64,000 nt of DNA from Anaspis maculata (GCA_949128115.1 CASBRS010000010.1:22001-86000); one strand, 5' to 3'; positions 1 to 10,389 are shown, counted from the stretch's first letter. Numbers and translations are program-made. The notes: generated by a model not told the origin, from the sequence alone.

Positions 1-903
1 CCTGGGACAAACCGGCCCGACGTCTACCTGCGGCCCGGTCGATTTCGGCCGGCAGGTGGCGTCCGTTTCGAACGATTCGGAGAAAATCGGAAGAAAAGAT
101 AAAAGCCGGCCCCCGGGGGCCTTTGTCTTTGTTTTGACGCTTTCAGACTCGATACAAACCGGCCCGACGCGTCTACCTGCGGCTTGGCCGATCTCGGCCG
201 GCAGATGGCGTCCGTATCGAACGAATCGGGGAAAATCAGGAAAAAAAATAAAAGCCGGCCCCCGGGGGCCTTTGTCTCCGTTTTCCCGCTTTCCCGTCAG
301 CTTCGTCGTCGTTCGCTCTTCGGTTTCTCTTTTTCGCTCATTCCGTGTTGCGGTCGTCGATTTTCAAGTTCTCGAGCAGAGTTCTCGCGGCGTCCCGTTC
401 TGCTTTTTCTTTCTCCATGTCTTTTTTGTTGCTGTTCCAGAGATTCACCAGGAAGATTCGCGTTCTGAGATCGCGAGCCGTCTTCAGTTTCTGTCGCAAG
501 CTCCGGTCCCAAGTGGTGAGCATTCGCCAGCGTAAGTCCGATGATCGCGTCGAGGTGTTCATTTTCGCGTCTGCTCTCTTAGCCGGCGTTGAGAAAAATG
601 ACCGAGACCTGGGACAAACCGGCCCGACGTCTACCTGCGGCCCGGTCGATTTCGGCCGGCAGGTGGCGTCCGTTTCGAACGATTCGGAGAAAATCGGAAG
701 AAAAGATAAAAGCCGGCCCCCGGGGGCCTTTGTCTTTGTTTTGACGCTTTCAGACTCGATACAAACCGGCCCGACGCGTCTACCTGCGGCTTGGCCGATC
801 TCGGCCGGCAGATGGCGTCCGTATCGAACGAATCGGGGAAAATCAGGAAAAAAAATAAAAGCCGGCCCCCGGGGGCCTTTGTCTCCGTTTTCCCGCTTTC
901 CCG

Positions 904-948
904 TCAGCTTCGTCGTCGTTCGCTCTTCGGTTTCTCTTTTTCGCTCAT
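904..948 (-). CDS. 14-codon frame overlapping the 74-codon frame by ATGA; doubtful
   Basis: Starts at the ATG overlapping the TGA of the 74-codon frame and encodes MSEKEKPKSERRRS, entirely charged or small residues. ATGA overlaps are typical of translational coupling, but with no ribosome-binding site and such a short product this may be chance. The same reading frame is open further upstream, giving a 71-codon version from 1119. The frame is followed by about 30 bases and then the GC hairpin. Confidence 0.1.
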   Translation of the reverse strand: MSEKEKPKSERRRS

Positions 949-1169
949 TCCGTGTTGCGGTCGTCGATTTTCAAGTTCTCGAGCAGAGTTCTCGCGGCGT
1001 CCCGTTCTGCTTTTTCTTTCTCCATGTCTTTTTTGTTGCTGTTCCAGAGATTCACCAGGAAGATTCGCGTTCTGAGATCGCGAGCCGTCTTCAGTTTCTG
1101 TCGCAAGCTCCGGTCCCAAGTGGTGAGCATTCGCCAGCGTAAGTCCGATGATCGCGTCGAGGTGTTCAT
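945..1169 (-). CDS. 74-codon frame of module d, representative of about 90 copies; unknown, probably a gene fragment
   Basis: I do not recognise the product. It begins MNTSTRSSDLRWRM, is rich in Lys, Arg, Glu and Asp, and its C-terminal third (around KKDMEKEKAERDAARTLLEN) should form a charged amphipathic helix or short coiled coil. There is no signal peptide or membrane segment. By hand count, G+C at codon positions 1/2/3 is about 46/42/69 percent, a contrast typical of real coding sequence. The stop overlaps an ATG (ATGA). No good ribosome-binding site is visible; gagag lies 11 bases before the ATG. Across copies I find about 12 classes of amino-acid change and 5 silent ones, close to what no selection would give. 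The frame also stays open upstream into modules a and b in many units (191 codons), which makes the true start uncertain. Other copies include 1702-1926, 3067-3291 and 63747-63971. Confidence 0.22.
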   Translation of the reverse strand: MNTSTRSSDLRWRMLTTWDRSLRQKLKTARDLRTRIFLVNLWNSNKKDMEKEKAERDAARTLLENLKIDDRNTE

Positions 1170-1214
1170 TTTCGCGTCTGCTCTCTTAGCCGGCGTTGAG
1201 AAAAATGACCGAGA

Positions 1215-1367
1215 CCTGGGACAAACCGGCCCGACGTCTACCTGCGGCCCGGTCGATTTCGGCCGGCAGGTGGCGTCCGTTTCGAACGATTCGGAGAAAA
1301 TCGGAAGAAAAGATAAAAGCCGGCCCCCGGGGGCCTTTGTCTTTGTTTTGACGCTTTCAGACTCGAT
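1215..1367 (+). repeat. Module a of the unit
   Basis: About 147 bp of core, related to b and c. Diagnostic differences from b and c: gacgtctacc instead of gacgcgtctacc, cggcccggtcgatttcgg instead of cggcttggccgatctcgg, gtttcgaacg instead of gtatcgaacg, and the spacer cggaagaaaagataaaag before the palindrome. Ends with the GC palindrome and gcctttgtctttgttttgac. Confidence 0.9.
1322..1335. repeat. GC palindrome of module a
   Basis: Perfect palindrome ggcccccgggggcc containing a SmaI site, preceded by gataaaagcc and followed by tttgtctttg. The matching element of module b is at 1471-1483 and is one base shorter. More than 200 such palindromes occur in the window, roughly every 150 bp within the a-b-c part of each unit. 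Rare copies are damaged: one base lost at 47791 and 51425, and a C to T change at 28235 and 39298. Confidence 0.85.
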
Positions 1368-1516
1368 ACAAAGCGGCCCGACGCGTCTACCTGCGGCTTG
1401 GCCGATCTCGGCCGGCAGATGGCGTCCGTATCGAACGATTCGGAGAAAATCGGATGAAAAAATAAAAGCCGGCCCCCGGGGGCTTTTGTCTTTGTTTTGA
1501 CGCTTGCAGACTCGAT
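1368..1516 (+). repeat. Module b of the unit (optional module)
   Basis: About 149 bp, present in long units and absent from short ones. Diagnostic features are gattcggagaaaatcggatg, a spacer with six A residues before taaaag, a palindrome one base shorter on the right (gggggctttt), and cttgcagactcg with ccgtcccg leading into c. Two b-type modules in tandem occur in units 50263 and 56775; unit 51169 has a b/a hybrid followed by b. Confidence 0.9.
1400..1413. promoter_or_regulatory. Conserved dyad ggccga-tc-tcggcc in modules b and c
   Basis: Two 6-base arms around two bases. Module a has a divergent equivalent, ccggtcga-tt-tcggccgg, with 8-base arms and one T/G mismatch, so the dyad is kept although the bases differ. 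It lies upstream of the d-module frame when read on the minus strand, separated from it by the module a palindrome. A protein-binding or structural site is possible; nothing in the sequence proves it. Confidence 0.3.
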
Positions 1517-1635
1517 ACAAACCGTCCCGACGCGTCTACCTGCGGCTTGGCCGATCTCGGCCGGCAGATGGCGTCCGTATCGAACGAATCGGAGAAAATC
1601 AGAAAAAAGAAATAAAAGCCGGCCCCCGGGGGCCT
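1517..1635 (+). repeat. Module c of the unit (joins the 150 bp family to d)
   Basis: Shares its first 119 bp with a and b up to and including the palindrome, then passes into d at tctcc. It is recognised by gaatcgg, where b has gattcgg, and by gaaaatcag followed by an A-tract whose length and interruption (aaaaaagaaat, aaaaaataaat, or plain A) vary by subfamily. The A-tract abuts taaaagcc and the palindrome; on the minus strand it becomes the T-run after the hairpin. Confidence 0.9.
1621..1634 (-). terminator. GC palindrome of module c with T-run: intrinsic-terminator-like
   Basis: The 14 bp perfect palindrome ggcccccgggggcc is followed on the minus strand by ggcttttatttctttttt (1603-1620 read in reverse). 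It lies about 45 bases downstream of the stop of the 14-codon minus-strand frame of module d. GC-rich hairpin plus T-run is the classical form of a rho-independent terminator. 3'-end hairpins are also reported for transcripts of some large DNA viruses. In the plus direction the bases after the palindrome are tttgtctttg or tttgtctcc, a much poorer T-run, so the signal is strand-biased. Every unit repeats it. Function is inferred; the bare palindrome could equally be a recombination or structural element. Confidence 0.4.
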
Positions 1636-1971
1636 TTGTCTCCTTTTTCCCGCTTTCCCGTCAGCTTCGTCGTCGTTCGCTCTTCGGTTTCTCTTTTTCG
1701 CTCATTCCGTGTTGCGGTCGTCGATTTTCAAGTTCTCGAGCAGAGTTCTCGCGGCGTCCCGTTCTGCTTTTTCTTTCTCCATGTCTTTTTTGTTGCTGTT
1801 CCAGAGATTCACCAGGAAGATTCGCGTTCTGAGATCGCGAGCCGTCTTCAGTTTCTGTCGCAAGCTCCGGTCCCAAGTGGTGAGCATTCGCCAGCGTAAG
1901 TCCGATGATCGCGTCGAGGTGTTCATTTTCGCGTCTGCTCTCTTAGCCGGCGTTGAGAAAAATGACCGAGA
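1636..1971 (+). repeat. Module d of the unit (about 335 bp, carries the minus-strand frame)
   Basis: Not related to the 150 bp family apart from a short transition (tctcc...cgctttc compared with tctttg...cgctttc). It is pyrimidine-rich on the plus strand because it is the complement of a Lys/Glu/Arg-rich frame. About 92 copies are present. The end next to module a exists in two linked states: gagaaaaatgaccgagacc and gagataaatgaccgagtcc. Unit 39795 has the mixed state, ataaatgaccgagacc, which suggests exchange between the two. Confidence 0.9.
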
Positions 1972-2579
1972 CCTGGGACAAACCGGCCCGACGTCTACCT
2001 GCGGCCCGGTCGATTTCGGCCGGCAGGTGGCGTCCGTTTCGAACGATTCGGAGAAAATCGGAAGAAAAGATAAAAGCCGGCCCCCGGGGGCCTTTGTCTT
2101 TGTTTTGACGCTTGCAGACTCGATACAAACCGTCCCGACGCGTCTACCTGCGGCTTGGCCGATCTCGGCCGGCAGATGGCGTCCGTATCGAACGAATCGG
2201 AGAAAATCAGAAAAAAGAAATAAAAGCCGGCCCCCGGGGGCCTTTGTCTCCTTTTTCCCGCTTTCCCGTCAGCTTCGTCGTCGTTCGCTCTTCGGTTTCT
2301 CTTTTTCGCTCATTCCGTGTTGCGGTCGTCGATTTTCAAGTTCTCGAGCAGAGTTCTCGCGGCGTCCCGTTCTGCTTTTTCTTTCTCCATGTCTTTTTTG
2401 TTGCTGTTCCAGAGATTCACCAGGAAGATTCGCGTTCTGAGATCGCGAGCCGTCTTCAGTTTCTGTCGCAAGCTCCGGTCCCAAGTGGTGAGCATTCGCC
2501 AGCGTAAGTCCGATGATCGCGTCGAGGTGTTCATTTTCGCGTCTGCTCTCTTAGCCGGCGTTGAGAAAAATGACCGAGA
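1972..2579 (+). repeat. Short unit of type 1: a/b hybrid (module lost between a and b palindromes)
   Basis: Module a up to its palindrome, then b-type sequence (cttgcagactcg, ccgtcccg), then c and d. This is what loss of one 149 bp module through exchange between the a and b palindromes would leave. Other units of this type start at 3337, 4702, 12434, 13042, 40552 and 43739, with copies in the inverted array. Confidence 0.8.
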
Positions 2580-5500
2580 CCTGGGACAAACCGGCCCGAC
2601 GTCTACCTGCGGCCCGGTCGATTTCGGCCGGCAGGTGGCGTCCGTTTCGAACGATTCGGAGAAAATCGGAAGAAAAGATAAAAGCCGGCCCCCGGGGGCC
2701 TTTGTCTTTGTTTTGACGCTTTCAGACTCGATACAAAGCGGCCCGACGCGTCTACCTGCGGCTTGGCCGATCTCGGCCGGCAGATGGCGTCCGTATCGAA
2801 CGATTCGGAGAAAATCGGATGAAAAAATAAAAGCCGGCCCCCGGGGGCTTTTGTCTTTGTTTTGACGCTTGCAGACTCGATACAAACCGTCCCGACGCGT
2901 CTACCTGCGGCTTGGCCGATCTCGGCCGGCAGATGGCGTCCGTATCGAACGAATCGGAGAAAATCAGAAAAAAGAAATAAAAGCCGGCCCCCGGGGGCCT
3001 TTGTCTCCTTTTTCCCGCTTTCCCGTCAGCTTCGTCGTCGTTCGCTCTTCGGTTTCTCTTTTTCGCTCATTCCGTGTTGCGGTCGTCGATTTTCAAGTTC
3101 TCGAGCAGAGTTCTCGCGGCGTCCCGTTCTGCTTTTTCTTTCTCCATGTCTTTTTTGTTGCTGTTCCAGAGATTCACCAGGAAGATTCGCGTTCTGAGAT
3201 CGCGAGCCGTCTTCAGTTTCTGTCGCAAGCTCCGGTCCCAAGTGGTGAGCATTCGCCAGCGTAAGTCCGATGATCGCGTCGAGGTGTTCATTTTCGCGTC
3301 TGCTCTCTTAGCCGGCGTTGAGAAAAATGACCGAGACCTGGGACAAACCGGCCCGACGTCTACCTGCGGCCCGGTCGATTTCGGCCGGCAGGTGGCGTCC
3401 GTTTCGAACGATTCGGAGAAAATCGGAAGAAAAGATAAAAGCCGGCCCCCGGGGGCCTTTGTCTTTGTTTTGACGCTTGCAGACTCGATACAAACCGTCC
3501 CGACGCGTCTACCTGCGGCTTGGCCGATCTCGGCCGGCAGATGGCGTCCGTATCGAACGAATCGGAGAAAATCAGAAAAAAGAAATAAAAGCCGGCCCCC
3601 GGGGGCCTTTGTCTCCTTTTTCCCGCTTTCCCGTCAGCTTCGTCGTCGTTCGCTCTTCGGTTTCTCTTTTTCGCTCATTCCGTGTTGCGGTCGTCGATTT
3701 TCAAGTTCTCGAGCAGAGTTCTCGCGGCGTCCCGTTCTGCTTTTTCTTTCTCCATGTCTTTTTTGTTGCTGTTCCAGAGATTCACCAGGAAGATTCGCGT
3801 TCTGAGATCGCGAGCCGTCTTCAGTTTCTGTCGCAAGCTCCGGTCCCAAGTGGTGAGCATTCGCCAGCGTAAGTCCGATGATCGCGTCGAGGTGTTCATT
3901 TTCGCGTCTGCTCTCTTAGCCGGCGTTGAGATAAATGACCGAGTCCTGGGACAAACCGGCCCGACGTCTACCTGCGGCCCGGTCGATTTCGGCCGGCAGG
4001 TGGCGTCCGTTTCGAACGATTCGGAGAAAATCGGAAGAAAAGATAAAAGCCGGCCCCCGGGGGCCTTTGTCTTTGTTTTGACGCTTTCAGACTCGATACA
4101 AACCGGCCCGACGCGTCTACCTGCGGCTTGGCCGATCTCGGCCGGCAGATGGCGTCCGTATCGAACGATTCGGAGAAAATCGGATGAAAAAATAAAAGCC
4201 GGCCCCCGGGGGCTTTTGTCTTTGTTTTGACGCTTGCAGACTCGATACAAACCGTCCCGACGCGTCTACCTGCGGCTTGGCCGATCTCGGCCGGCAGATG
4301 GCGTCCGTATCGAACGAATCGGAGAAAATCAGAAAAAAGAAATAAAAGCCGGCCCCCGGGGGCCTTTGTCTCCTTTTTCCCGCTTTCCCGTCAGCTTCGT
4401 CGTCGTTCGCTCTTCGGTTTCTCTTTTTCGCTCATTCCGTGTTGCGGTCGTCGATTTTCAAGTTCTCGAGCAGAGTTCTCGCGGCGTCCCGTTCTGCTTT
4501 TTCTTTCTCCATGTCTTTTTTGTTGCTGTTCCAGAGATTCACCAGGAAGATTCGCGTTCTGAGATCGCGAGCCGTCTTCAGTTTCTGTCGCAAGCTCCGG
4601 TCCCAAGTGGTGAGCATTCGCCAGCGTAAGTCCGATGATCGCGTCGAGGTGTTCATTTTCGCGTCTGCTCTCTTAGCCGGCGTTGAGAAAAATGACCGAG
4701 ACCTGGGACAAACCGGCCCGACGTCTACCTGCGGCCCGGTCGATTTCGGCCGGCAGGTGGCGTCCGTTTCGAACGATTCGGAGAAAATCGGAAGAAAAGA
4801 TAAAAGCCGGCCCCCGGGGGCCTTTGTCTTTGTTTTGACGCTTGCAGACTCGATACAAACCGTCCCGACGCGTCTACCTGCGGCTTGGCCGATCTCGGCC
4901 GGCAGATGGCGTCCGTATCGAACGAATCGGAGAAAATCAGAAAAAAGAAATAAAAGCCGGCCCCCGGGGGCCTTTGTCTCCTTTTTCCCGCTTTCCCGTC
5001 AGCTTCGTCGTCGTTCGCTCTTCGGTTTCTCTTTTTCGCTCATTCCGTGTTGCGGTCGTCGATTTTCAAGTTCTCGAGCAGAGTTCTCGCGGCGTCCCGT
5101 TCTGCTTTTTCTTTCTCCATGTCTTTTTTGTTGCTGTTCCAGAGATTCACCAGGAAGATTCGCGTTCTGAGATCGCGAGCCGTCTTCAGTTTCTGTCGCA
5201 AGCTCCGGTCCCAAGTGGTGAGCATTCGCCAGCGTAAGTCCGATGATCGCGTCGAGGTGTTCATTTTCGCGTCTGCTCTCTTAGACGGCGTTGAGATAAA
5301 TGACCGAGTCCTGGGACAAACCGGCCCGACGTCTACCTGCGGCCCGGTCGATTTCGGCCGGCAGGTGGCGTCCGTTTCGAACGATTCGGAGAAAATCGGA
5401 AGAAAAGATAAAAGCCGGCCCCCGGGGGCCTTTGTCTTTGTTTTGACGCTTTCAGACTCGATACAAACCGGCCCGACGCGTCTACCTGCGGCTTGGCCGA

Positions 5501-8500
5501 TCTCGGCCGGCAGATGGCGTCCGTATCGAACGATTCGGAGAAAATCGGATGAAAAAATAAAAGCCGGCCCCCGGGGGCTTTTGTCTTTGTTTTGACGCTT
5601 GCAGACTCGATACAAACCGTCCCGACGCGTCTACCTGCGGCTTGGCCGATCTCGGCCGGCAGATGGCGTCCGTATCGAACGAATCGGAGAAAATCAGAAA
5701 AAAGAAATAAAAGCCGGCCCCCGGGGGCCTTTGTCTCCTTTTTCCCGCTTTTCTGTCAGCTTCGTCGTCGTTCGCTCTTCGGTTTCTCTTTTTCGCTCAT
5801 TCCGTGTTGCGGTCGTCGATTTTCAAGTTCTCGAGCAGAGTTCTCGCATCGTCCCGTTCTGCTTTTTCTTTCTCCATGTCTTTTTTGTTGCTGTTCCAGA
5901 GATTCACCAGGAAGATTCGCGTTCTGAGATCGCGAGCCGTCTTCAGTTTCTGTCGCAAGCTCCGGTCCCAAGTGGTGAGCATTCGCCAGCGTAAGTCCGA
6001 TGATCGCGTCGAGGTGTTCATTTTCGCGTCTGCTCTCTTAGCCGGCGTTGAGAAAAATGACCGAGACCTGGGACAAACCGGCCCGACGTCTACCTGCGGC
6101 CCGGTCGATTTCGGCCGGCAGGTGGCGTCCGTTTCGAACGATTCGGAGAAAATCGGAAGAAAAGATAAAAGCCGGCCCCCGGGGGCCTTTGTCTTTGTTT
6201 TGACGCTTTCAGACTCGATACAAACCGGCCCGACGCGTCTACCTGCGGCTTGGCCGATCTCGGCCGGCAGATGGCGTCCGTATCGAACGATTCGGAGAAA
6301 ATCGGATGAAAAAATAAAAGCCGGCCCCCGGGGGCTTTTGTCTTTGTTTTGACGCTTGCAGACTCGATACAAACCGTCCCGACGCGTCTACCTGCGGCTT
6401 GGCCGATCTCGGCCGGCAGATGGCGTCCGTATCGAACGAATCGGAGAAAATCAGAAAAAAGAAATAAAAGCCGGCCCCCGGGGGCCTTTGTCTCCTTTTT
6501 CCCGCTTTTCTGTCAGCTTCGTCGTCGTTCGCTCTTCGGTTTCTCTTTTTCGCTCATTCCGTGTTGCGGTCGTCGATTTTCAAGTTCTCGAGCAGAGTTC
6601 TCGCGGCGTCCCGTTCTGCTTTTTCTTTCTCCATGTCTTTTTTGTTGCTGTTCCAGAGATTCACCAGGAAGATTCGCGTTCTGAGATCGCGAGCCGTCTT
6701 CAGTTTCTGTCGCAAGCTCCGGTCCCAAGTGGTGAGCATTCGCCAGCGTAAGTCCGATGATCGCGTCGAGGTGTTCATTTTCGCGTCTGCTCTCTTAGCC
6801 GGCGTTGAGAAAAATGACCGAGACCTGGGACAAACCGGCCCGACGTCTACCTGCGGCCCGGTCGATTTCGGCCGGCAGGTGGCGTCCGTTTCGAACGATT
6901 CGGAGAAAATCGGAAGAAAAGATAAAAGCCGGCCCCCGGGGGCCTTTGTCTTTGTTTTGACGCTTTCAGACTCGATACAAACCGGCCCGACGCGTCTACC
7001 TGCGGCTTGGCCGATCTCGGCCGGCAGATGGCGTCCGTATCGAACGAATCGGGGAAAATCAGAAAAAAAAAAATAAAAGCCGGCCCCCGGGGGCCTTTGT
7101 CTCCGTTTTCCCGCTTTCCCGTCAGCTTCGTCGTCGTTCGCTCTTCGGTTTCTCTTTTTCGCTCATTCCGTGTTGCGGTCGTCGATTTTCAAGTTCTCGA
7201 GCAGAGTTCTCGCGGCGTCCCGTTCTGCTTTTTCTTTCTCCATGTCTTTTTTGTTGCTGTTCCAGAGATTCACCAGGAAGATTCGCGTTCTGAGATCGCG
7301 AGCCGTCTTCAGTTTCTGTCGCAAGCTCCGGTCCCAAGTGGTGAGCATTCGCCAGCGTAAGTCCGATGATCGCGTCGAGGTGTTCATTTTCGCGTCTGCT
7401 CTCTTAGCCGGCGTTGAGAAAAATGACCGAGACCTGGGACAAACCGGCCCGACGTCTACCTGCGGCCCGGTCGATTTCGGCCGGCAGGTGGCGTCCGTTT
7501 CGAACGATTCGGAGAAAATCGGAAGAAAAGATAAAAGCCGGCCCCCGGGGGCCTTTGTCTTTGTTTTGACGCTTTCAGACTCGATACAAACCGGCCCGAC
7601 GCGTCTACCTGCGGCTTGGCCGATCTCGGCCGGCAGATGGCGTCCGTATCGAACGATTCGGAGAAAATCGGATGAAAAAATAAAAGCCGGCCCCCGGGGG
7701 CTTTTGTCTTTGTTTTGACGCTTGCAGACTCGATACAAACCGTCCCGACGCGTCTACCTGCGGCTTGGCCGATCTCGGCCGGCAGATGGCGTCCGTATCG
7801 AACGAATCGGAGAAAATCAGAAAAAAGAAATAAAAGCCGGCCCCCGGGGGCCTTTGTCTCCTTTTTCCCGCTTTCCCGTCAGCTTCGTCGTCGTTCGCTC
7901 TTCGGTTTCTCTTTTTCGCTCATTCCGTGTTGCGGTCGTCGATTTTCAAGTTCTCGAGCAGAGTTCTCGCGGCGTCCCGTTCTGCTTTTTCTTTCTCCAT
8001 GTCTTTTTTGTTGCTGTTCCAGAGATTCACCAGGAAGATTCGCGTTCTGAGATCGCGAGCCGTCTTCAGTTTCTGTCGCAAGCTCCGGTCCCAAGTGGTG
8101 AGCATTCGCCAGCGTAAGTCCGATGATCGCGTCGAGGTGTTCATTTTCGCGTCTGCTCTCTTAGCCGGCGTTGAGAAAAATGACCGAGACCTGGGACAAA
8201 CCGGCCCGACGTCTACCTGCGGCCCGGTCGATTTCGGCCGGCAGGTGGCGTCCGTTTCGAACGATTCAGAGAAAATCGGAAGAAAAGATAAAAGCCGGCC
8301 CCCGGGGGCCTTTGTCTTTGTTTTGACGCTTTCAGACTCGATACAAACCGGCCCGACGCGTCTACCTGCGGCTTGGCCGATCTCGGCCGGCAGATGGCGT
8401 CCGTATCGAACGAATCGGAGAAAATCAGAAAAAAGAAATAAAAGCCGGCCCCCGGGGGCCTTTGTCTCCTTTTTCCCGCTTTCCCGTCAGCTTCGTCGTC

Positions 8501-10389
8501 GTTCGCTCTTCGGTTTCTCTTTTTCGCTCATTCCGTGTTGCGGTCGTCGATTTTCAAGTTCTCGAGCAGAGTTCTCGCGGCGTCCCGTTCTGCTTTTTCT
8601 TTCTCCATGTCTTTTTTGTTGCTGTTCCAGAGATTCACCAGGAAGATTCGCGTTCTGAGATCGCGAGCCGTCTTCAGTTTCTGTCGCAAGCTCCGGTCCC
8701 AAGTGGTGAGCATTCGCCAGCGTAAGTCCGATGATCGCGTCGAGGTGTTCATTTTCGCGTCTGCTCTCTTAGCCGGCGTTGAGATAAATGACCGAGTCCT
8801 GGGACAAACCGGCCCGACGTCTACCTGCGGCCCGGTCGATTTCGGCCGGCAGGTGGCGTCCGTTTCGAACGATTCGGAGAAAATCGGAAGAAAAGATAAA
8901 AGCCGGCCCCCGGGGGCCTTTGTCTTTGTTTTGACGCTTTCAGACTCGATACAAACCGGCCCGACGCGTCTACCTGCGGCTTGGCCGATCTCGGCCGGCA
9001 GATGGCGTCCGTATCGAACGATTCGGAGAAAATCGGATGAAAAAATAAAAGCCGGCCCCCGGGGGCTTTTGTCTTTGTTTTGACGCTTGCAGACTCGATA
9101 CAAACCGTCCCGACGCGTCTACCTGCGGCTTGGCCGATCTCGGCCGGCAGATGGCGTCCGTATCGAACGAATCGGAGAAAATCAGAAAAAATAAATAAAA
9201 GCCGGCCCCCGGGGGCCTTTGTCTCCTTTTTCCCGCTTTCCCGTCAGCTTCGTCGTCGTTCGCTCTTCGGTTTCTCTTTTTCGCTCATTCCGTGTTGCGG
9301 TCGTCGATTTTCAAGTTCTCGAGCAGAGTTCTCGCGGCGTCCCGTTCTGCTTTTTCTTTCTCCATGTCTTTTTTGTTGCTGTTCCAGAGATTCACCAGGA
9401 AGATTCGCGTTCTGAGATCGCGAGCCGTCTTCAGTTTCTGTCGCAAGCTCCGGTCCCAAGTGGTGAGCATTCGCCAGCGTAAGTCCGATGATCGCGTCGA
9501 GGTGTTCATTTTCGCGTCTGCTCTCTTAGCCGGCGTTGAGAAAAATGACCGAGACCTGGGACAAACCGGCCCGACGTCTACCTGCGGCCCGGTCGATTTC
9601 GGCCGGCAGGTGGCGTCCGTTTCGAACGATTCAGAGAAAATCGGAAGAAAAGATAAAAGCCGGCCCCCGGGGGCCTTTGTCTTTGTTTTGACGCTTTCAG
9701 ACTCGATACAAACCGGCCCGACGCGTCTACCTGCGGCTTGGCCGATCTCGGCCGGCAGATGGCGTCCGTATCGAACGATTCGGAGAAAATCGGATGAAAA
9801 AATAAAAGCCGGCCCCCGGGGGCTTTTGTCTTTGTTTTGACGCTTGCAGACTCGATACAAACCGTCCCGACGCGTCTACCTGCGGCTTGGCCGATCTCGG
9901 CCGGCAGATGGCGTCCGTATCGAACGAATCGGAGAAAATCAGAAAAAAGAAATAAAAGCCGGCCCCCGGGGGCCTTTGTCTCCTTTTTCCCGCTTTCCCG
10001 TCAGCTTCGTCGTCGTTCGCTCTTCGGTTTCTCTTTTTCGCTCATTCCGTGTTGCGGTCGTCGATTTTCAAGTTCTCGAGCAGAGTTCTCGCGGCGTCCC
10101 GTTCTGCTTTTTCTTTCTCCATGTCTTTTTTGTTGCTGTTCCAGAGATTCACCAGGAAGATTCGCGTTCTGAGATCGCGAGCCGTCTTCAGTTTCTGTCG
10201 CAAGCTCCGGTCCCAAGTGGTGAGCATTCGCCAGCGTAAGTCCGATGATCGCGTCGAGGTGTTCATTTTCGCGTCTGCTCTCTTAGCCGGCGTTGAGATA
10301 AATGACCGAGTCCTGGGACAAACCGGCCCGACGTCTACCTGCGGCCCGGTCGATTTCGGCCGGCAGGTGGCGTCCGTTTCGAACGATTC

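Larger units (their letters stand above)
608..1214 (+). repeat. Representative short unit (a-c-d, 607 bp)
   Basis: By eye it is identical to the preceding unit 1-607. It has one a module, then c directly, then d; module b is absent. The c module carries the gggg variant (gaatcggggaaaatcag) followed by gaaaaaaaataaaag, and d starts tctccgttttcccg. The two copies 1-607 and 608-1214 look like a very recent tandem duplication. Confidence 0.95.
1215..1971 (+). repeat. Representative long unit (a-b-c-d, 757 bp)
   Basis: Full module order. Module a starts at 1215, b begins at the acaaa motif at 1368, c at the acaaa motif at 1517, and d runs from about 1636 to 1971. The a/b boundary here has the agcggcccg variant where other copies have accggcccg. 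The unit contains a single XhoI site (ctcgag, in d), AatII (gacgtc) in a, MluI (acgcgt) in b and c, and SmaI (cccggg) in each palindrome. Restriction with XhoI should therefore give a 607/757 bp ladder. Confidence 0.95.
1215..5309 (+). repeat. Higher-order repeat: three 1365 bp dimers (757 + 608)
   Basis: Starts at 1215, 2580 and 3945. Each dimer is a full a-b-c-d unit plus a short unit whose a module ends in b-type sequence (cttgcagactcg, ccgtcccg). Dimers 1 and 2 look identical, with the agcggcccg variant. Dimer 3 has accggcccg and the ataaatgaccgagtcc junction. The equal spacing shows that the dimer, not the monomer, was the copied unit here. Confidence 0.85.

Noticed and set aside
56..535. 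Arg/Ser/Pro-rich plus-strand frame at the window start
   Set aside because: Identical frames recur out of register with module changes and carry hairpin-derived residues. No start signal is visible.
345..1142. Plus-strand open frame of 265 codons, and similar 182- and 243-codon frames in most units
   Set aside because: It spans modules d, a and c, and its length changes whenever a module is gained or lost. Several frames overlap in the same stretch. It is a shadow of the minus-strand frame and of stop-poor GC-rich repeat.
945..1520. Minus-strand 191-codon extension of the 74-codon frame (starts MYRVCKRQNKDKS)
   Set aside because: The extra 117 codons translate modules a and b, including the hairpin, and vanish or shorten to 61 separate codons in type-1 short units. 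It is more likely chance openness than a longer protein.
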